Below are positions 1-8,036 of a stretch of DNA of 64,000 nucleotides, piece by piece (position 1 is the stretch's first letter; each line of letters begins with the position of its first letter). A model generated the notes under the pieces. It did no database searches. It was not told where the DNA came from and saw only the letters and a list, made by a program, of their open reading frames with translations. Both the position numbers and the translations under genes were made by a program. The stretch lies in NCBI RefSeq assembly GCF_004216905.1, contig NZ_SGXJ01000001.1:1-64000 (forward strand), in the 5' to 3' direction. The stretch comes from Kribbella sp. VKM Ac-2569 (GTDB lineage Bacteria; Actinomycetota; Actinomycetes; Propionibacteriales; Kribbellaceae).

Positions 1-240
1 CCCGTCAGCCCGAAGGCGACACCGAACGTAAGAGCCAGACAGCGGGTGCTCAGGATCCAACCACCGCGTGAGCGGCAGCATCACCCTGACACTGAGGCGA
101 CCGTATCGGAAATTCCGTGCGGCACACGGGAAAGACAACTTTTCTCGACCTCTGGCCACGGTAGGTGACCGAGCGGTAACGTTCCTGCACCTCGTTCCTG
201 GGGCGTGAGGCCCCCGGGACACCTGAGAAGGAGCGCGAGG
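1..240. other. left-edge region, no gene assigned
   Basis: I could not support a gene here. A plus-strand frame is open from the window edge to a stop at 69-71 and could be the last 22 codons of an upstream gene. A minus-strand frame from an ATG near base 90 is also open to the edge. Neither has clear codon bias or a recognisable motif. A TAACGT box at 177-182 could be the -10 of the following protease gene, but no matching -35 was seen. Confidence 0.3.
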
Positions 241-1836
241 ATGAACAGATCCGCCCTGATCGCCGCTGCCACCGCAGTGGTGACCACTACCGCCCTCGGA
301 CTGACCAGCGCCACCACAGCGACCGGTGCGCCAACGGCATCCCCTGTCCCCACCCCCGCCGCGGCCGTCGCCAAGGCCAAGGAGGCGATCAGCAGCAACC
401 TGACCGCGCTACGGGCCACGACGGCCGACGCGTTCGTGGTCAAGGACGTGATCGTCGACGAGGACGGCTCCAGCCACGTCCGGATGGACCGCACGATCGG
501 GGGCCTGCCGGTCCTCGGCGGCGACGTGGTCGTGCACCAGTCGAAGGACGGCGCCTTCAAGGGCGCCAGCCTGTCGCTGGGCAGGAGCGCGAACGTCGCC
601 CGTACGCCGAAGGTCAGCAGCGCGACCGCTGTCACGAAGGCGCTCGCCAAGGGCCTGAAGGCCGACGGCAAGCCGAGTCTGGTGATCGAGGCCCGCAAGG
701 GCGCGCCGCGGCTGGCCTATCTGGTCACGGCAGTCGGCACCCAGGCCGACGGTACGCCGAGCCGCATCACGACGACGGTGGACGCTCTGACCGGCGCGAA
801 ACTGGTCAGCGAGCAGCACATCGAGACCGCGACCGGTGACGGCAAGAGCCTGTACAGCGGGACCGTGCCGCTCGAGACCTCCACGGCGACCGGCGGCTTC
901 ACGCTGACCGACGCGACCCGTGGCGGGGGCTACACCGCCGACGCGAACAACAAGACCGATTCGCTCCTGTGCCAGCTCTTCGGCTTCGGCTGCACGGCCC
1001 CGACCCGGTTCACCGACGCGGACAACCACTGGGGCACGGGCGTCAACTCCGACCGCGCCACGGCCGCCGTCGACGCACACTACGGCGCTGCGACGACGTA
1101 CGACTACTACAAGACCGTGCACGGCCGGAACGGGATCTTCGGCGACGGCAAGGGTGTCCCGAGCCGCGTGCACTACGGCTCCAACTACGTGAACGCGTTC
1201 TGGGACGGCAAGCAGATGACGTACGGCGACGGCGACAACGTCGTCGCGGGTCCGCTGGTCTCGATCGACGTGGCCGGCCACGAGATGTCCCACGGCGTCA
1301 CCGAACACACCGCGAACCTCACCTACTCGGGTGAGTCCGGCGGCCTGAACGAGGCGACCAGCGACATCTTCGGCACGCTCGTCGAGTTCTACTCCAACAA
1401 CGCCTCCGACCCCGGTGACTACTACATCGGCGAGGAGATCATGAAGGACCGCCCGGCGCTGCGGTTCATGGACAAGCCGAGCAAGGACGGCAACTCCGCC
1501 GACTGCTGGTCCTCCGGTGTCGGCAACCTCGACGTGCACTACTCCTCCGGCGTGGCGAACCACTTCGCCTACCTACTGGCCGAGGGCACCGGCGCGAAGA
1601 CGATCGGCGGCCTGCCGCACAACGGGCCGACCTGCAACGGCTCGACGCTGGCCGGTATCGGGCACGACAAGGTCGGCAAGATCTGGTTCCGCGCGCTGAC
1701 GACGTACATGACGAGCGGTACGACGTACGCGCAGGCCAGGACCGCGACGCTGAACGCGGCCACCGATCTGTACGGCGCCAGCAGCCCGGAGCGGGCCGCC
1801 GTCGCCGCAACCTGGTCCGCTGTCAGCGTGAACTGA
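241..1836 (+). CDS. secreted M4 family (thermolysin-like) metallopeptidase
   Basis: A 531-residue zinc endopeptidase precursor. The start at 241 was chosen because an AGAAGGAG ribosome site lies just upstream and the residues that follow form a signal peptide (MNRSALIAA... with a hydrophobic core and Ala-rich cleavage region). Residues about 40-200 look like the FTP/PepSY propeptide that inhibits and folds M4 enzymes. The catalytic domain follows. HEMSH at 347-351 supplies two zinc ligands and the catalytic Glu. NEATSD carries the third ligand, Glu371. A DVHYSSGVANH motif near residue 435 holds the late active-site His. Length and layout match the thermolysin/griselysin-type secreted proteases of actinobacteria. 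It is monocistronic and ends at a strong hairpin. Family call secure; substrate unknown. Confidence 0.95.
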   Translation: MNRSALIAAATAVVTTTALGLTSATTATGAPTASPVPTPAAAVAKAKEAISSNLTALRATTADAFVVKDVIVDEDGSSHVRMDRTIGGLPVLGGDVVVHQSKDGAFKGASLSLGRSANVARTPKVSSATAVTKALAKGLKADGKPSLVIEARKGAPRLAYLVTAVGTQADGTPSRITTTVDALTGAKLVSEQHIETATGDGKSLYSGTVPLETSTATGGFTLTDATRGGGYTADANNKTDSLLCQLFGFGCTAPTRFTDADNHWGTGVNSDRATAAVDAHYGAATTYDYYKTVHGRNGIFGDGKGVPSRVHYGSNYVNAFWDGKQMTYGDGDNVVAGPLVSIDVAGHEMSHGVTEHTANLTYSGESGGLNEATSDIFGTLVEFYSNNASDPGDYYIGEEIMKDRPALRFMDKPSKDGNSADCWSSGVGNLDVHYSSGVANHFAYLLAEGTGAKTIGGLPHNGPTCNGSTLAGIGHDKVGKIWFRALTTYMTSGTTYAQARTATLNAATDLYGASSPERAAVAATWSAVSVN

Positions 1837-1846
1837 CAACCTGAGA

Positions 1847-1889
1847 GTTCACCGGTCCTGTCCCACTGGGGCGGACAGGACCGGTGAAC
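1847..1889 (+). terminator. intrinsic terminator of the M4 protease gene
   Basis: Perfect 17-bp inverted repeat (1847-1863 and 1873-1889) with a 9-nt loop, starting 10 nt after the stop codon and followed by AAACGTTTT. It isolates the protease gene from the next operon. Confidence 0.85.
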
Positions 1890-1903
1890 AAACGTTTTGA
1901 CCA

Positions 1904-1932
1904 TTGCCACCGTGTTGGTGCGGACCTACCGT
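1904..1932 (+). promoter_or_regulatory. promoter of the response-regulator/reductase operon
   Basis: TTGCCA at 1904-1909, a 17-bp spacer and TACCGT at 1927-1932 fit a housekeeping sigma promoter. The predicted transcript would begin within a base or so of the ATG at 1940, so the mRNA would be leaderless. No Shine-Dalgarno sequence precedes that ATG, which fits. Confidence 0.55.
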
Positions 1933-1939
1933 CACAGAC

Positions 1940-3667
1940 ATGGGTGGGGTGCCCGGGGGTGGGTCGCGGCTTCGTGCGGCGCGACCGGTACTTCTCGTCG
2001 TCGACGCTGACCCGGAGCGTCTGGAACGATGCGAGACCGAGTTGGATCGCGGCTTCGGCGCGGACTTCCGGGTCCGCGGCGAGGTGACGGCGGCGGCCGC
2101 GCTCGACTGTCTACAGCGCGCGCACGAGTGGGAGCAGCGAGTCGCCGTGGTGCTGGTCGACCATGCGCTCCCCGACGACGAGCGGGCCGAGATTCTCGCG
2201 GCGTCGCGAACGCTGCACCCGGACGCGCGGCGGGCCCTGCTGATCGAGTGGGGCGCCTGGGCGGAGCGTACGACGGCGTCCGCGATCCTGACCGCGATGT
2301 CGGTCGGCGACATCAACTACTACGTGCTGAAGCCGTGGATCGCGCACGACGAGCTGTTCCACCGCACGGTGGCGGAGTTCGTCCAGGAGTGGTCGCGCTT
2401 CGAGGTCGCCAACCTGCGTGAGGTGGTCGTGATCGCGGCCAGTACGTCGGTGCGCGGTCAGGCCGTGCGCAGTCTGCTGGCCCGCAACGGGATCCCGAGC
2501 GCGTTCCGGGAGAGTGGCTCGGCGCTCGCGAACGACGTACTCGAATTCATCAGGGAGCCGGATCCCGGCGACGGGGTGCTGGTGTGGATGCCGGCCGTCG
2601 GCGGTGCGGTTCTGCACGATCCGACCGACGCGGAGATCGCCGAGGCGTGGGGCGTTCCGACCACCCTGGCCCCCGACGCGGACCGGTCGTTCGACCTGCT
2701 GGTCGTCGGGGCCGGACCGGGTGGGTTGGCCGCGGCTGTGTACGGGTCGTCCGAGGGGTTACGGACGCTGGTCGTGGAGCGTGAGTCGATCGGTGGGCAG
2801 GCCGGGACGAGTTCGCTGATCCGCAACTATCTCGGGTTCTCGCGCGGCATTCGCGGGTCGGAGTTGGCGCAGCGCGGATACCAGCAGGCGTGGGTGTTCG
2901 GGGCGCATTTCGTGCTGATGCGGACGGTGGAGCGGCTGGAGAAACGGGGCGATCAGTTCGTCGCCGAGATCGGTGCGGTGGGCGAGGTGACAGCCCGGGC
3001 GGTCGTGCTGGCGAGCGGCGTGTCCTACCGGCGGCTCGACGTACCTTCGCTGGAGAAGCTTGTGGGTGCCGGAGTGTACTACGGCGCGAGCGTGTCCGAG
3101 GCGCACGGTCTGCAGGATCGGGATGCGTGCGTGGTCGGCGGCGGGAACTCGGCCGGGCAGGCGGTTCTGCACCTCGCGCGGTACTGCCGTCGGGTGTTGC
3201 TGGTGATCCGTGGTGAGGATCTGGCCGCGAGCATGTCGCAGTACCTCATCGACGCGATCGTTGCCGCCGACAACGTGATCGTGCGGGCGTCGAGCGAGGT
3301 GACCGGCGGCGGTGGCGACGGGCGGCTGGAGTACGTCGTACTGCGGGATCGGCGAACCGGTGACGAGGAGACGGTCCCGTCCGACGGACTCTTCGTGATG
3401 ATCGGGGCGGTGCCTGGGACTGATTGGCTGCCGGCCGAGGTGGGGCGGGACGCGCACGGTTTCGTACTGACCGGGTCGGATGCCGCGGCGGATCCGCAGT
3501 GGCACGAGGATCGGCCTCCGCAGCCGTACGAGACGACAGTGCCGGGGCTGTTCGCGGTCGGCGACGTACGGTGCGCGTCAGTGAAGCGGGTGGCGTCGGC
3601 AGTCGGTGAGGGATCGGTGGTGGTCTCGCAGATCCACACGCACCTCAAGGTGCGGTCGGATGCCTGA
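1940..3667 (+). CDS. fused response regulator / thioredoxin-reductase-like FAD oxidoreductase
   Basis: A 575-residue fusion. Residues about 15-150 form a receiver domain: an Asp-rich strand (VLLVVDADP), a phospho-acceptor Asp in VLVDHALPDD and the conserved Lys in LKPW. A linker (150-250) follows. Residues about 250-560 are a class II pyridine nucleotide-disulfide reductase fold: FAD site VGAGPGGLAAAVYG, GGQAGTSSLIRNYLGF, NAD(P)H site VVGGGNSAGQA, and a C-terminal GLFAVGDVR motif. The position that carries the redox CxxC (CATCDG) in E. coli TrxB reads YYGASVSEA, so the dithiol is absent and thioredoxin reduction by the usual mechanism is unlikely. The gene overlaps the cyclase gene by 8 bp, implying translational coupling. 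The name comes from family architecture; the electron acceptor is unknown. Confidence 0.9.
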   Translation: MGGVPGGGSRLRAARPVLLVVDADPERLERCETELDRGFGADFRVRGEVTAAAALDCLQRAHEWEQRVAVVLVDHALPDDERAEILAASRTLHPDARRALLIEWGAWAERTTASAILTAMSVGDINYYVLKPWIAHDELFHRTVAEFVQEWSRFEVANLREVVVIAASTSVRGQAVRSLLARNGIPSAFRESGSALANDVLEFIREPDPGDGVLVWMPAVGGAVLHDPTDAEIAEAWGVPTTLAPDADRSFDLLVVGAGPGGLAAAVYGSSEGLRTLVVERESIGGQAGTSSLIRNYLGFSRGIRGSELAQRGYQQAWVFGAHFVLMRTVERLEKRGDQFVAEIGAVGEVTARAVVLASGVSYRRLDVPSLEKLVGAGVYYGASVSEAHGLQDRDACVVGGGNSAGQAVLHLARYCRRVLLVIRGEDLAASMSQYLIDAIVAADNVIVRASSEVTGGGGDGRLEYVVLRDRRTGDEETVPSDGLFVMIGAVPGTDWLPAEVGRDAHGFVLTGSDAAADPQWHEDRPPQPYETTVPGLFAVGDVRCASVKRVASAVGEGSVVVSQIHTHLKVRSDA

Positions 3668-5021
3668 GCGGAAGTTCGTCTACACGCCGGCCATGGCCGG
3701 ACTGACTGCGCTGGTGCTGGTCCTGCCGCTCGTGGGCCTCGCGCTGGTGCTGCAGGAGCCACGGCTCGACGTGCATTGGGAGCATCATCCCGCGCACTTC
3801 TGGCTGGTGCTGTTGACTGCCACGCTCAGCGCCATACTCGCCTACACGACCGGCGCGGCGGCACTGCGGCGAGGTGACGCGCGCGTCCTGTTTGTGTCGT
3901 TGGCATTCCTGTCCGCGGCAGGCTTTCTCGGACTACACGCGTTGGCGACGCCGAAGGTGCTGCTGGACACGCCGAACGTCGGCTTCACGCTCGCGACTCC
4001 GGTTGGTGTCGCGCTGGCGTCGGTGTTCGCGTTCCTGTCCAGCCTGACCGTCTCCGGCATCGTGTGGGGGCGACGACTGCGGGTCGGTTTGCTCGTGCTG
4101 CTGGCCTTGTGGGCAGTGGCCTCCGTACTGCGGTTGTGGCCGCTGCACGCGACGTCCGTCCCGGAAGTTGCCGACGGCATCCTCACAACACTCGCCGTAC
4201 CCACGGTTCTCTTGTACGGCGTTTCCGCCGCGAGGTACCTGCGCACGTGGTGGGCTCGGCCGTCGCTGATGCTGCTGTCGATGATCGCGGCGTTCGTGCT
4301 GCTCGGCGAGGCGATGGTCGCGCTGGTGTTCGCCCGGAACTGGGCGTTGTCGTGGTGGGAATGGCACGTGCTGATGCTCAGCGCGTTCGTGCTGGTCGTC
4401 GCCGGGGTCCGGATCCAGTGGTACGAGGAGCGGTTCGCGGACCTCTACCAGGAGGACACGGTGTCGGGACGGCGCGAGCTGAGCGTGCTGTTCGCGGACC
4501 TCCAGGGGTTCACGTCGTTCTCGGAGCAGCACGACCCGTCCGAGGTCACGGCGATGCTCAACACGTACTTCCAGGTCGTCGTGCCGCAGGTCGTCCAACG
4601 GCACGGCGGCGACGTGGACCGGATCATCGGCGACGCCTTGATGGTGACGTTCAACAAGCGTGGCGATCAGCCGGACCATGCGCAACGAGCGGCCGAGGCC
4701 GGCCTGGCACTGCAGGAGGCGGCGGCCGTCGTACAGGAAGCGCATTCGAACTGGCCGCGGTTCCGGGTCGGGATCAACAGCGGGATCGCGTCCGTGACGC
4801 TGCTCGGGACGGAAGGCGGGAGAACGCATACCGTCATCGGGGACACCGTGAACGTCGCGTCGCGGATCGAGGGGAAGGCCCCGGGTGGGGCGGTCGCGAT
4901 CGGCCCGGGGACGAAGGCCCTGCTGCCGGAGGCCCGCACCGAGTCGCTCGGGTTGGTCAGTTTGAAGGGAAAGGCCGAGCCCGTCGAGGTCTACCGGCTG
5001 CTGGCGTTGCGCGGCGAATGA
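3660..5021 (+). CDS. membrane-anchored class III adenylate/guanylate cyclase
   Basis: A 453-residue protein whose ATG at 3660 lies inside the 3' end of the reductase gene (8-bp overlap). Residues about 15-265 hold roughly eight hydrophobic helices. A class III nucleotidyl cyclase domain follows, about 275-450. Metal-binding Asp residues are visible in LFADLQGFTSF and in IIGDALMV. The transition-state Asn and Arg are in GDTVNVASRIE. A C-terminal LKGKAEPVEVYRL is typical of bacterial cyclases. The Lys that often precedes the IGD motif in adenylate cyclases is Arg/Ile here, so the substrate (ATP or GTP) cannot be read off. Coupling to a receiver-reductase fusion suggests a redox- or signal-controlled cyclic-nucleotide output; that is inference. 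Confidence 0.9.
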   Translation: MPERKFVYTPAMAGLTALVLVLPLVGLALVLQEPRLDVHWEHHPAHFWLVLLTATLSAILAYTTGAAALRRGDARVLFVSLAFLSAAGFLGLHALATPKVLLDTPNVGFTLATPVGVALASVFAFLSSLTVSGIVWGRRLRVGLLVLLALWAVASVLRLWPLHATSVPEVADGILTTLAVPTVLLYGVSAARYLRTWWARPSLMLLSMIAAFVLLGEAMVALVFARNWALSWWEWHVLMLSAFVLVVAGVRIQWYEERFADLYQEDTVSGRRELSVLFADLQGFTSFSEQHDPSEVTAMLNTYFQVVVPQVVQRHGGDVDRIIGDALMVTFNKRGDQPDHAQRAAEAGLALQEAAAVVQEAHSNWPRFRVGINSGIASVTLLGTEGGRTHTVIGDTVNVASRIEGKAPGGAVAIGPGTKALLPEARTESLGLVSLKGKAEPVEVYRLLALRGE

Positions 5022-5093
5022 TCACCCGTGCCTTCGGCACGTGTTCACGTGTTGGACCTTGGAACGACCGCATACCGGTGTGAGAATCCGGGA

Positions 5094-7481
5094 ATGTCTG
5101 CCCTGTACCGATCACGGCGCCGCATCGGCGCTCTCGTGGTCACTTCGAGTCTCGTCTTAGCCGGCGCCGCCGTACTGATCGCTCGGCCCGCCGACGCCGC
5201 GTCCACCGATGTGGTCATCACCGAGGTGTACGGCGGTGGCGGCAACAGCGGCGCGCCGTACCAGAACGACTTCGTGGAGCTGACCAACAACAGCTCGGCC
5301 CCGGTCGACGTGAGCGGCTGGTCGATCCAGTACGCCTCGTCGACGGGCTCGTCGTGGCAGGTGACGAAGCTGACCGGCAGCATCGCGCCCGGAACCGCCT
5401 ACCTCGTCCAGGAAGGTGGGGGCGCCGGGAACGGCCAGCCGCTGCCGACGGCGAACGCGACCGGGACCATCCCGATGTCCGCGTCCACCGGCAAGGTCGC
5501 GCTGGTCACGAACCAGACCGCGCTCGCCTGCGGCGCCACCTGCCACGCGGATGCGGGCGTCAAGGACTACGTCGGCTTCGGTACGGCGACCGACTCCGAG
5601 ACCGCGCCCGCGCCGGGCCTGTCGAACACGACCTCGGCCGCGCGGATCGACCCGGCGAAGGACACCGACAACAACGGTGCCGACTTCGCCGCGGGCAACC
5701 CGTCGCCGGGCACGCTGACCGGCGGTCCGGCCGAGCCGCCGGTGGACGCGAAGATCCACGACATCCAGGGCGCCGGGCACCGGTCGCCGCTGGAGGGCAA
5801 GCAGGTCGCGAATGTCCCCGGTGTGGTGACGGTGAAGGGCAGCAACGGGTTCTGGTTCCAGGACCCGCAGCCGGACGCCGACCCGGCCACCAGCGAGGGC
5901 CTGTTCGTGTTCACCAGCTCGGCGCCAACGGTCTCGGTGGGCGACGCCGTGACAGTCGAGGGCTCGGTCGCCGAGTTCCGCCCGGGCGGCTCCGGCGGTA
6001 CGACGAACCTCACGACCACCGAGCTGACCAATCCGAAGGTCACTGTCACGGGGACTGCCGCCGTACCGGCGCCGACGCTCGTCGGACCGGGCGGGCGGGT
6101 GCCGCCGTCGACAGTGATCGAGGACGACGCGTCCGGAGATGTGGAGACGACCAGCACCGCGTTCGACCCGGCCAGTGACGGTCTCGACTTCTGGGAGTCG
6201 CTGGAGGGCATGTGGCTGGGCATCAACCAGCCGGAGGTCACCGGCCCGACGAGTTCGTTCCGCGAGCTGTCCGTCGTACCGGCTGGTGCCGGCGTACGTA
6301 CGGTGCGCGGCGGGATCCTGCTGCAGAAGACCGACAGCAACCCGGAGCGGGTGCTGCTGGACGACGTACTGACGACGATCCCGGACGCGAAGACCGGCGA
6401 CAAGCTGGCCGGTGTGGTGACGGGTGTCCTCGACTACTCGTTCGGCAACTTCAAGCTGCTGCCGACCACGCCGCCGACCGTGGTCGACGGCGGGGTCAAG
6501 CGCGAGACGACCAAGGCCTCGTCGCCGGTGCAGCTGTCGGTGGCGACGTTCAACGTGGAGAACCTGGACCCGTCCGACGGCGACACCAAGTTCGACGGGC
6601 TGGCGGAGGCGGTCGTGCACAACCTCGCGTCGCCGGACATCCTCGGTCTCGAGGAGGTCCAGGACGACGACGGAGCGGTCAACTCCGGTGATACGTCCGC
6701 GGAGAAGACGCTCGGCATGCTGACCGCTGCGATCGTGAAGGCGGGCGGCCCGCAGTACACCTGGAAGCAGATCGACCCGGTGAACAACAAGGAGGGCGGT
6801 GAGCCGGGCGGCAACATCCGGGTCGCGTTCCTGTACCGGACGGACAAGGCGGTGAAGTTCGTCGACACGCCCGGCGGCGACTCGACGACGGCGACCACGA
6901 TCGTCACCGACCCCGCCGGCCGGCCGCACCTGAGCGCGTCGCCGGGCCGGATCGACCCGGCGAACGACGCCTGGGCCGCGACCCGGGTGCCGCTCGCGGG
7001 CGAGTTCAAGTGGCACGGGCAGACCGTGTTCGTGGTCGTGAACCACTTCAGCTCGAAGGGCGGCGACAACCCGCTGTGGGGCCGCTTCCAGCCGCCGGTG
7101 CAGGTGACCGCGGCGAAGCGGCACCAGCAGGCCGGAGTGGTCCGCGGATTCGTGGACCAGATCCTGGCCAAGGACAAGGGCGCGAACGTGGTCGTCCTCG
7201 GTGACCTGAACGACTTCGACTGGTCGGAGACTGCGGACATCCTGGTCGGCTCGGGCAAGACCGCGCTGATCGACCTGCCGCGGACGCTGCCGCTGCCGGA
7301 GCGGTACAGCTACGTGTTCGAGGGCAACAGCCAGATCCTCGACCAGATCCTGATCTCGCAGAACCTGCGGCCGGCGTCGGCGTACGACGTCGTCCACATG
7401 AACGCGGAGTTCCCGGATCAGATCTCCGACCACGACCCGCAGGTGGTCAAGCTGATCCCGCTGCCGTCCTGGGTGCGGTAA
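5094..7481 (+). CDS. secreted lamin-tail domain / endonuclease-exonuclease-phosphatase family nuclease
   Basis: A 795-residue extracellular protein. An upstream in-frame start would add residues ahead of the signal peptide, so ATG 5094 is preferred. Residues 1-36 are an Arg-rich n-region, a hydrophobic core and a PADA cleavage site. Residues about 38-165 form a lamin-tail domain (VVITEVYGGGGNSG, DFVELTN, VDVSGWSIQYAS). The middle holds an OB-like region seen in YhcR/ExeM-type nucleases. Residues about 480-790 are an EEP-fold nuclease: ATFNVENLDP, LGLEEVQDDDG, VNHFSSKGGD, LGDLNDFDWS and ISDHDPQVV. These carry the Asn/Glu metal site and the catalytic Asp-His. It probably degrades extracellular DNA for nutrient or phosphate scavenging. 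No partner gene is visible. Confidence 0.92.
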   Translation: MSALYRSRRRIGALVVTSSLVLAGAAVLIARPADAASTDVVITEVYGGGGNSGAPYQNDFVELTNNSSAPVDVSGWSIQYASSTGSSWQVTKLTGSIAPGTAYLVQEGGGAGNGQPLPTANATGTIPMSASTGKVALVTNQTALACGATCHADAGVKDYVGFGTATDSETAPAPGLSNTTSAARIDPAKDTDNNGADFAAGNPSPGTLTGGPAEPPVDAKIHDIQGAGHRSPLEGKQVANVPGVVTVKGSNGFWFQDPQPDADPATSEGLFVFTSSAPTVSVGDAVTVEGSVAEFRPGGSGGTTNLTTTELTNPKVTVTGTAAVPAPTLVGPGGRVPPSTVIEDDASGDVETTSTAFDPASDGLDFWESLEGMWLGINQPEVTGPTSSFRELSVVPAGAGVRTVRGGILLQKTDSNPERVLLDDVLTTIPDAKTGDKLAGVVTGVLDYSFGNFKLLPTTPPTVVDGGVKRETTKASSPVQLSVATFNVENLDPSDGDTKFDGLAEAVVHNLASPDILGLEEVQDDDGAVNSGDTSAEKTLGMLTAAIVKAGGPQYTWKQIDPVNNKEGGEPGGNIRVAFLYRTDKAVKFVDTPGGDSTTATTIVTDPAGRPHLSASPGRIDPANDAWAATRVPLAGEFKWHGQTVFVVVNHFSSKGGDNPLWGRFQPPVQVTAAKRHQQAGVVRGFVDQILAKDKGANVVVLGDLNDFDWSETADILVGSGKTALIDLPRTLPLPERYSYVFEGNSQILDQILISQNLRPASAYDVVHMNAEFPDQISDHDPQVVKLIPLPSWVR

Positions 7482-7512
7482 CCCGAGAGGATTGCGGCAG
7501 TCTTACGTGCGG

Positions 7513-7542
7513 CGCCCGGGCGGGGTTTTCCTTGCCCGGGCG
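7513..7542. terminator. hairpin between the nuclease and msrB genes
   Basis: CGCCCGGGC at 7513-7521 pairs with GCCCGGGCG at 7534-7542 across a 12-nt loop containing TTTT. There is no clean U-tract after the stem. It ends 15 bp before the msrB start codon, so it may also overlap that promoter. Confidence 0.5.
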
Positions 7543-7556
7543 TCGATACTGGACAC

Positions 7557-7973
7557 GTGACAGATGAGACCAAGCAGTACGCCGTACAGAAGTCCGATGC
7601 GGAGTGGAAGGCCGAGCTCTCCCCCGCCGAGTTCCACGTGCTGCGCCAGGCCGGCACCGAGCGGCCGTTCGTCGGTGAGTACACCGACACCAAGACGGTC
7701 GGCGTGTACAAGTGCCGGGCCTGCGACACGGAGCTGTTCCGGAGCGAGACCAAGTTCGACTCGCACTGCGGCTGGCCGTCGTTCTTCGCGCCGCTCGCCG
7801 AGGACCGGGTCGAGTACATCGAGGACCACGACCTCGGCATGAAGCGCGTCGAGGTCCGCTGCGCCAACTGCGGCTCCCACCTCGGCCACGTCTTCGAGGG
7901 CGAGGGCTACGGCACCCCCACCGACCTCCGCTACTGCATCAACAGCATCAGCCTCACCCTCACCCCTGCCTGA
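7557..7973 (+). CDS. msrB: peptide-methionine (R)-S-oxide reductase MsrB
   Basis: A 138-residue cytoplasmic enzyme that reduces the R-epimer of methionine sulfoxide in proteins. Two zinc-binding CxxC pairs are visible (YKCRACDTELF and VRCANCGSHLGHVF). Also present are the substrate-pocket motifs SHCGWPSFF and GHVF, and the catalytic Cys in LRYCINSISL near the C-terminus. Full length for the family. The start is GTG at 7557 with no Shine-Dalgarno sequence. A GATACT box ends 6 nt upstream, so the mRNA may be leaderless. Confidence 0.97.
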   Translation: MTDETKQYAVQKSDAEWKAELSPAEFHVLRQAGTERPFVGEYTDTKTVGVYKCRACDTELFRSETKFDSHCGWPSFFAPLAEDRVEYIEDHDLGMKRVEVRCANCGSHLGHVFEGEGYGTPTDLRYCINSISLTLTPA

Positions 7974-8036
7974 CCCACGGATCGCCCGGTGGGGTCCTAG
8001 ACTGGGGCGGCTGGTGGATCCTGGGGAAGGAAATTG

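Noticed and set aside
5157..7433. 758-codon minus-strand frame opposite the secreted nuclease
   Set aside because: Antisense shadow; composition extremely Arg/Val-rich with no signal or domain.
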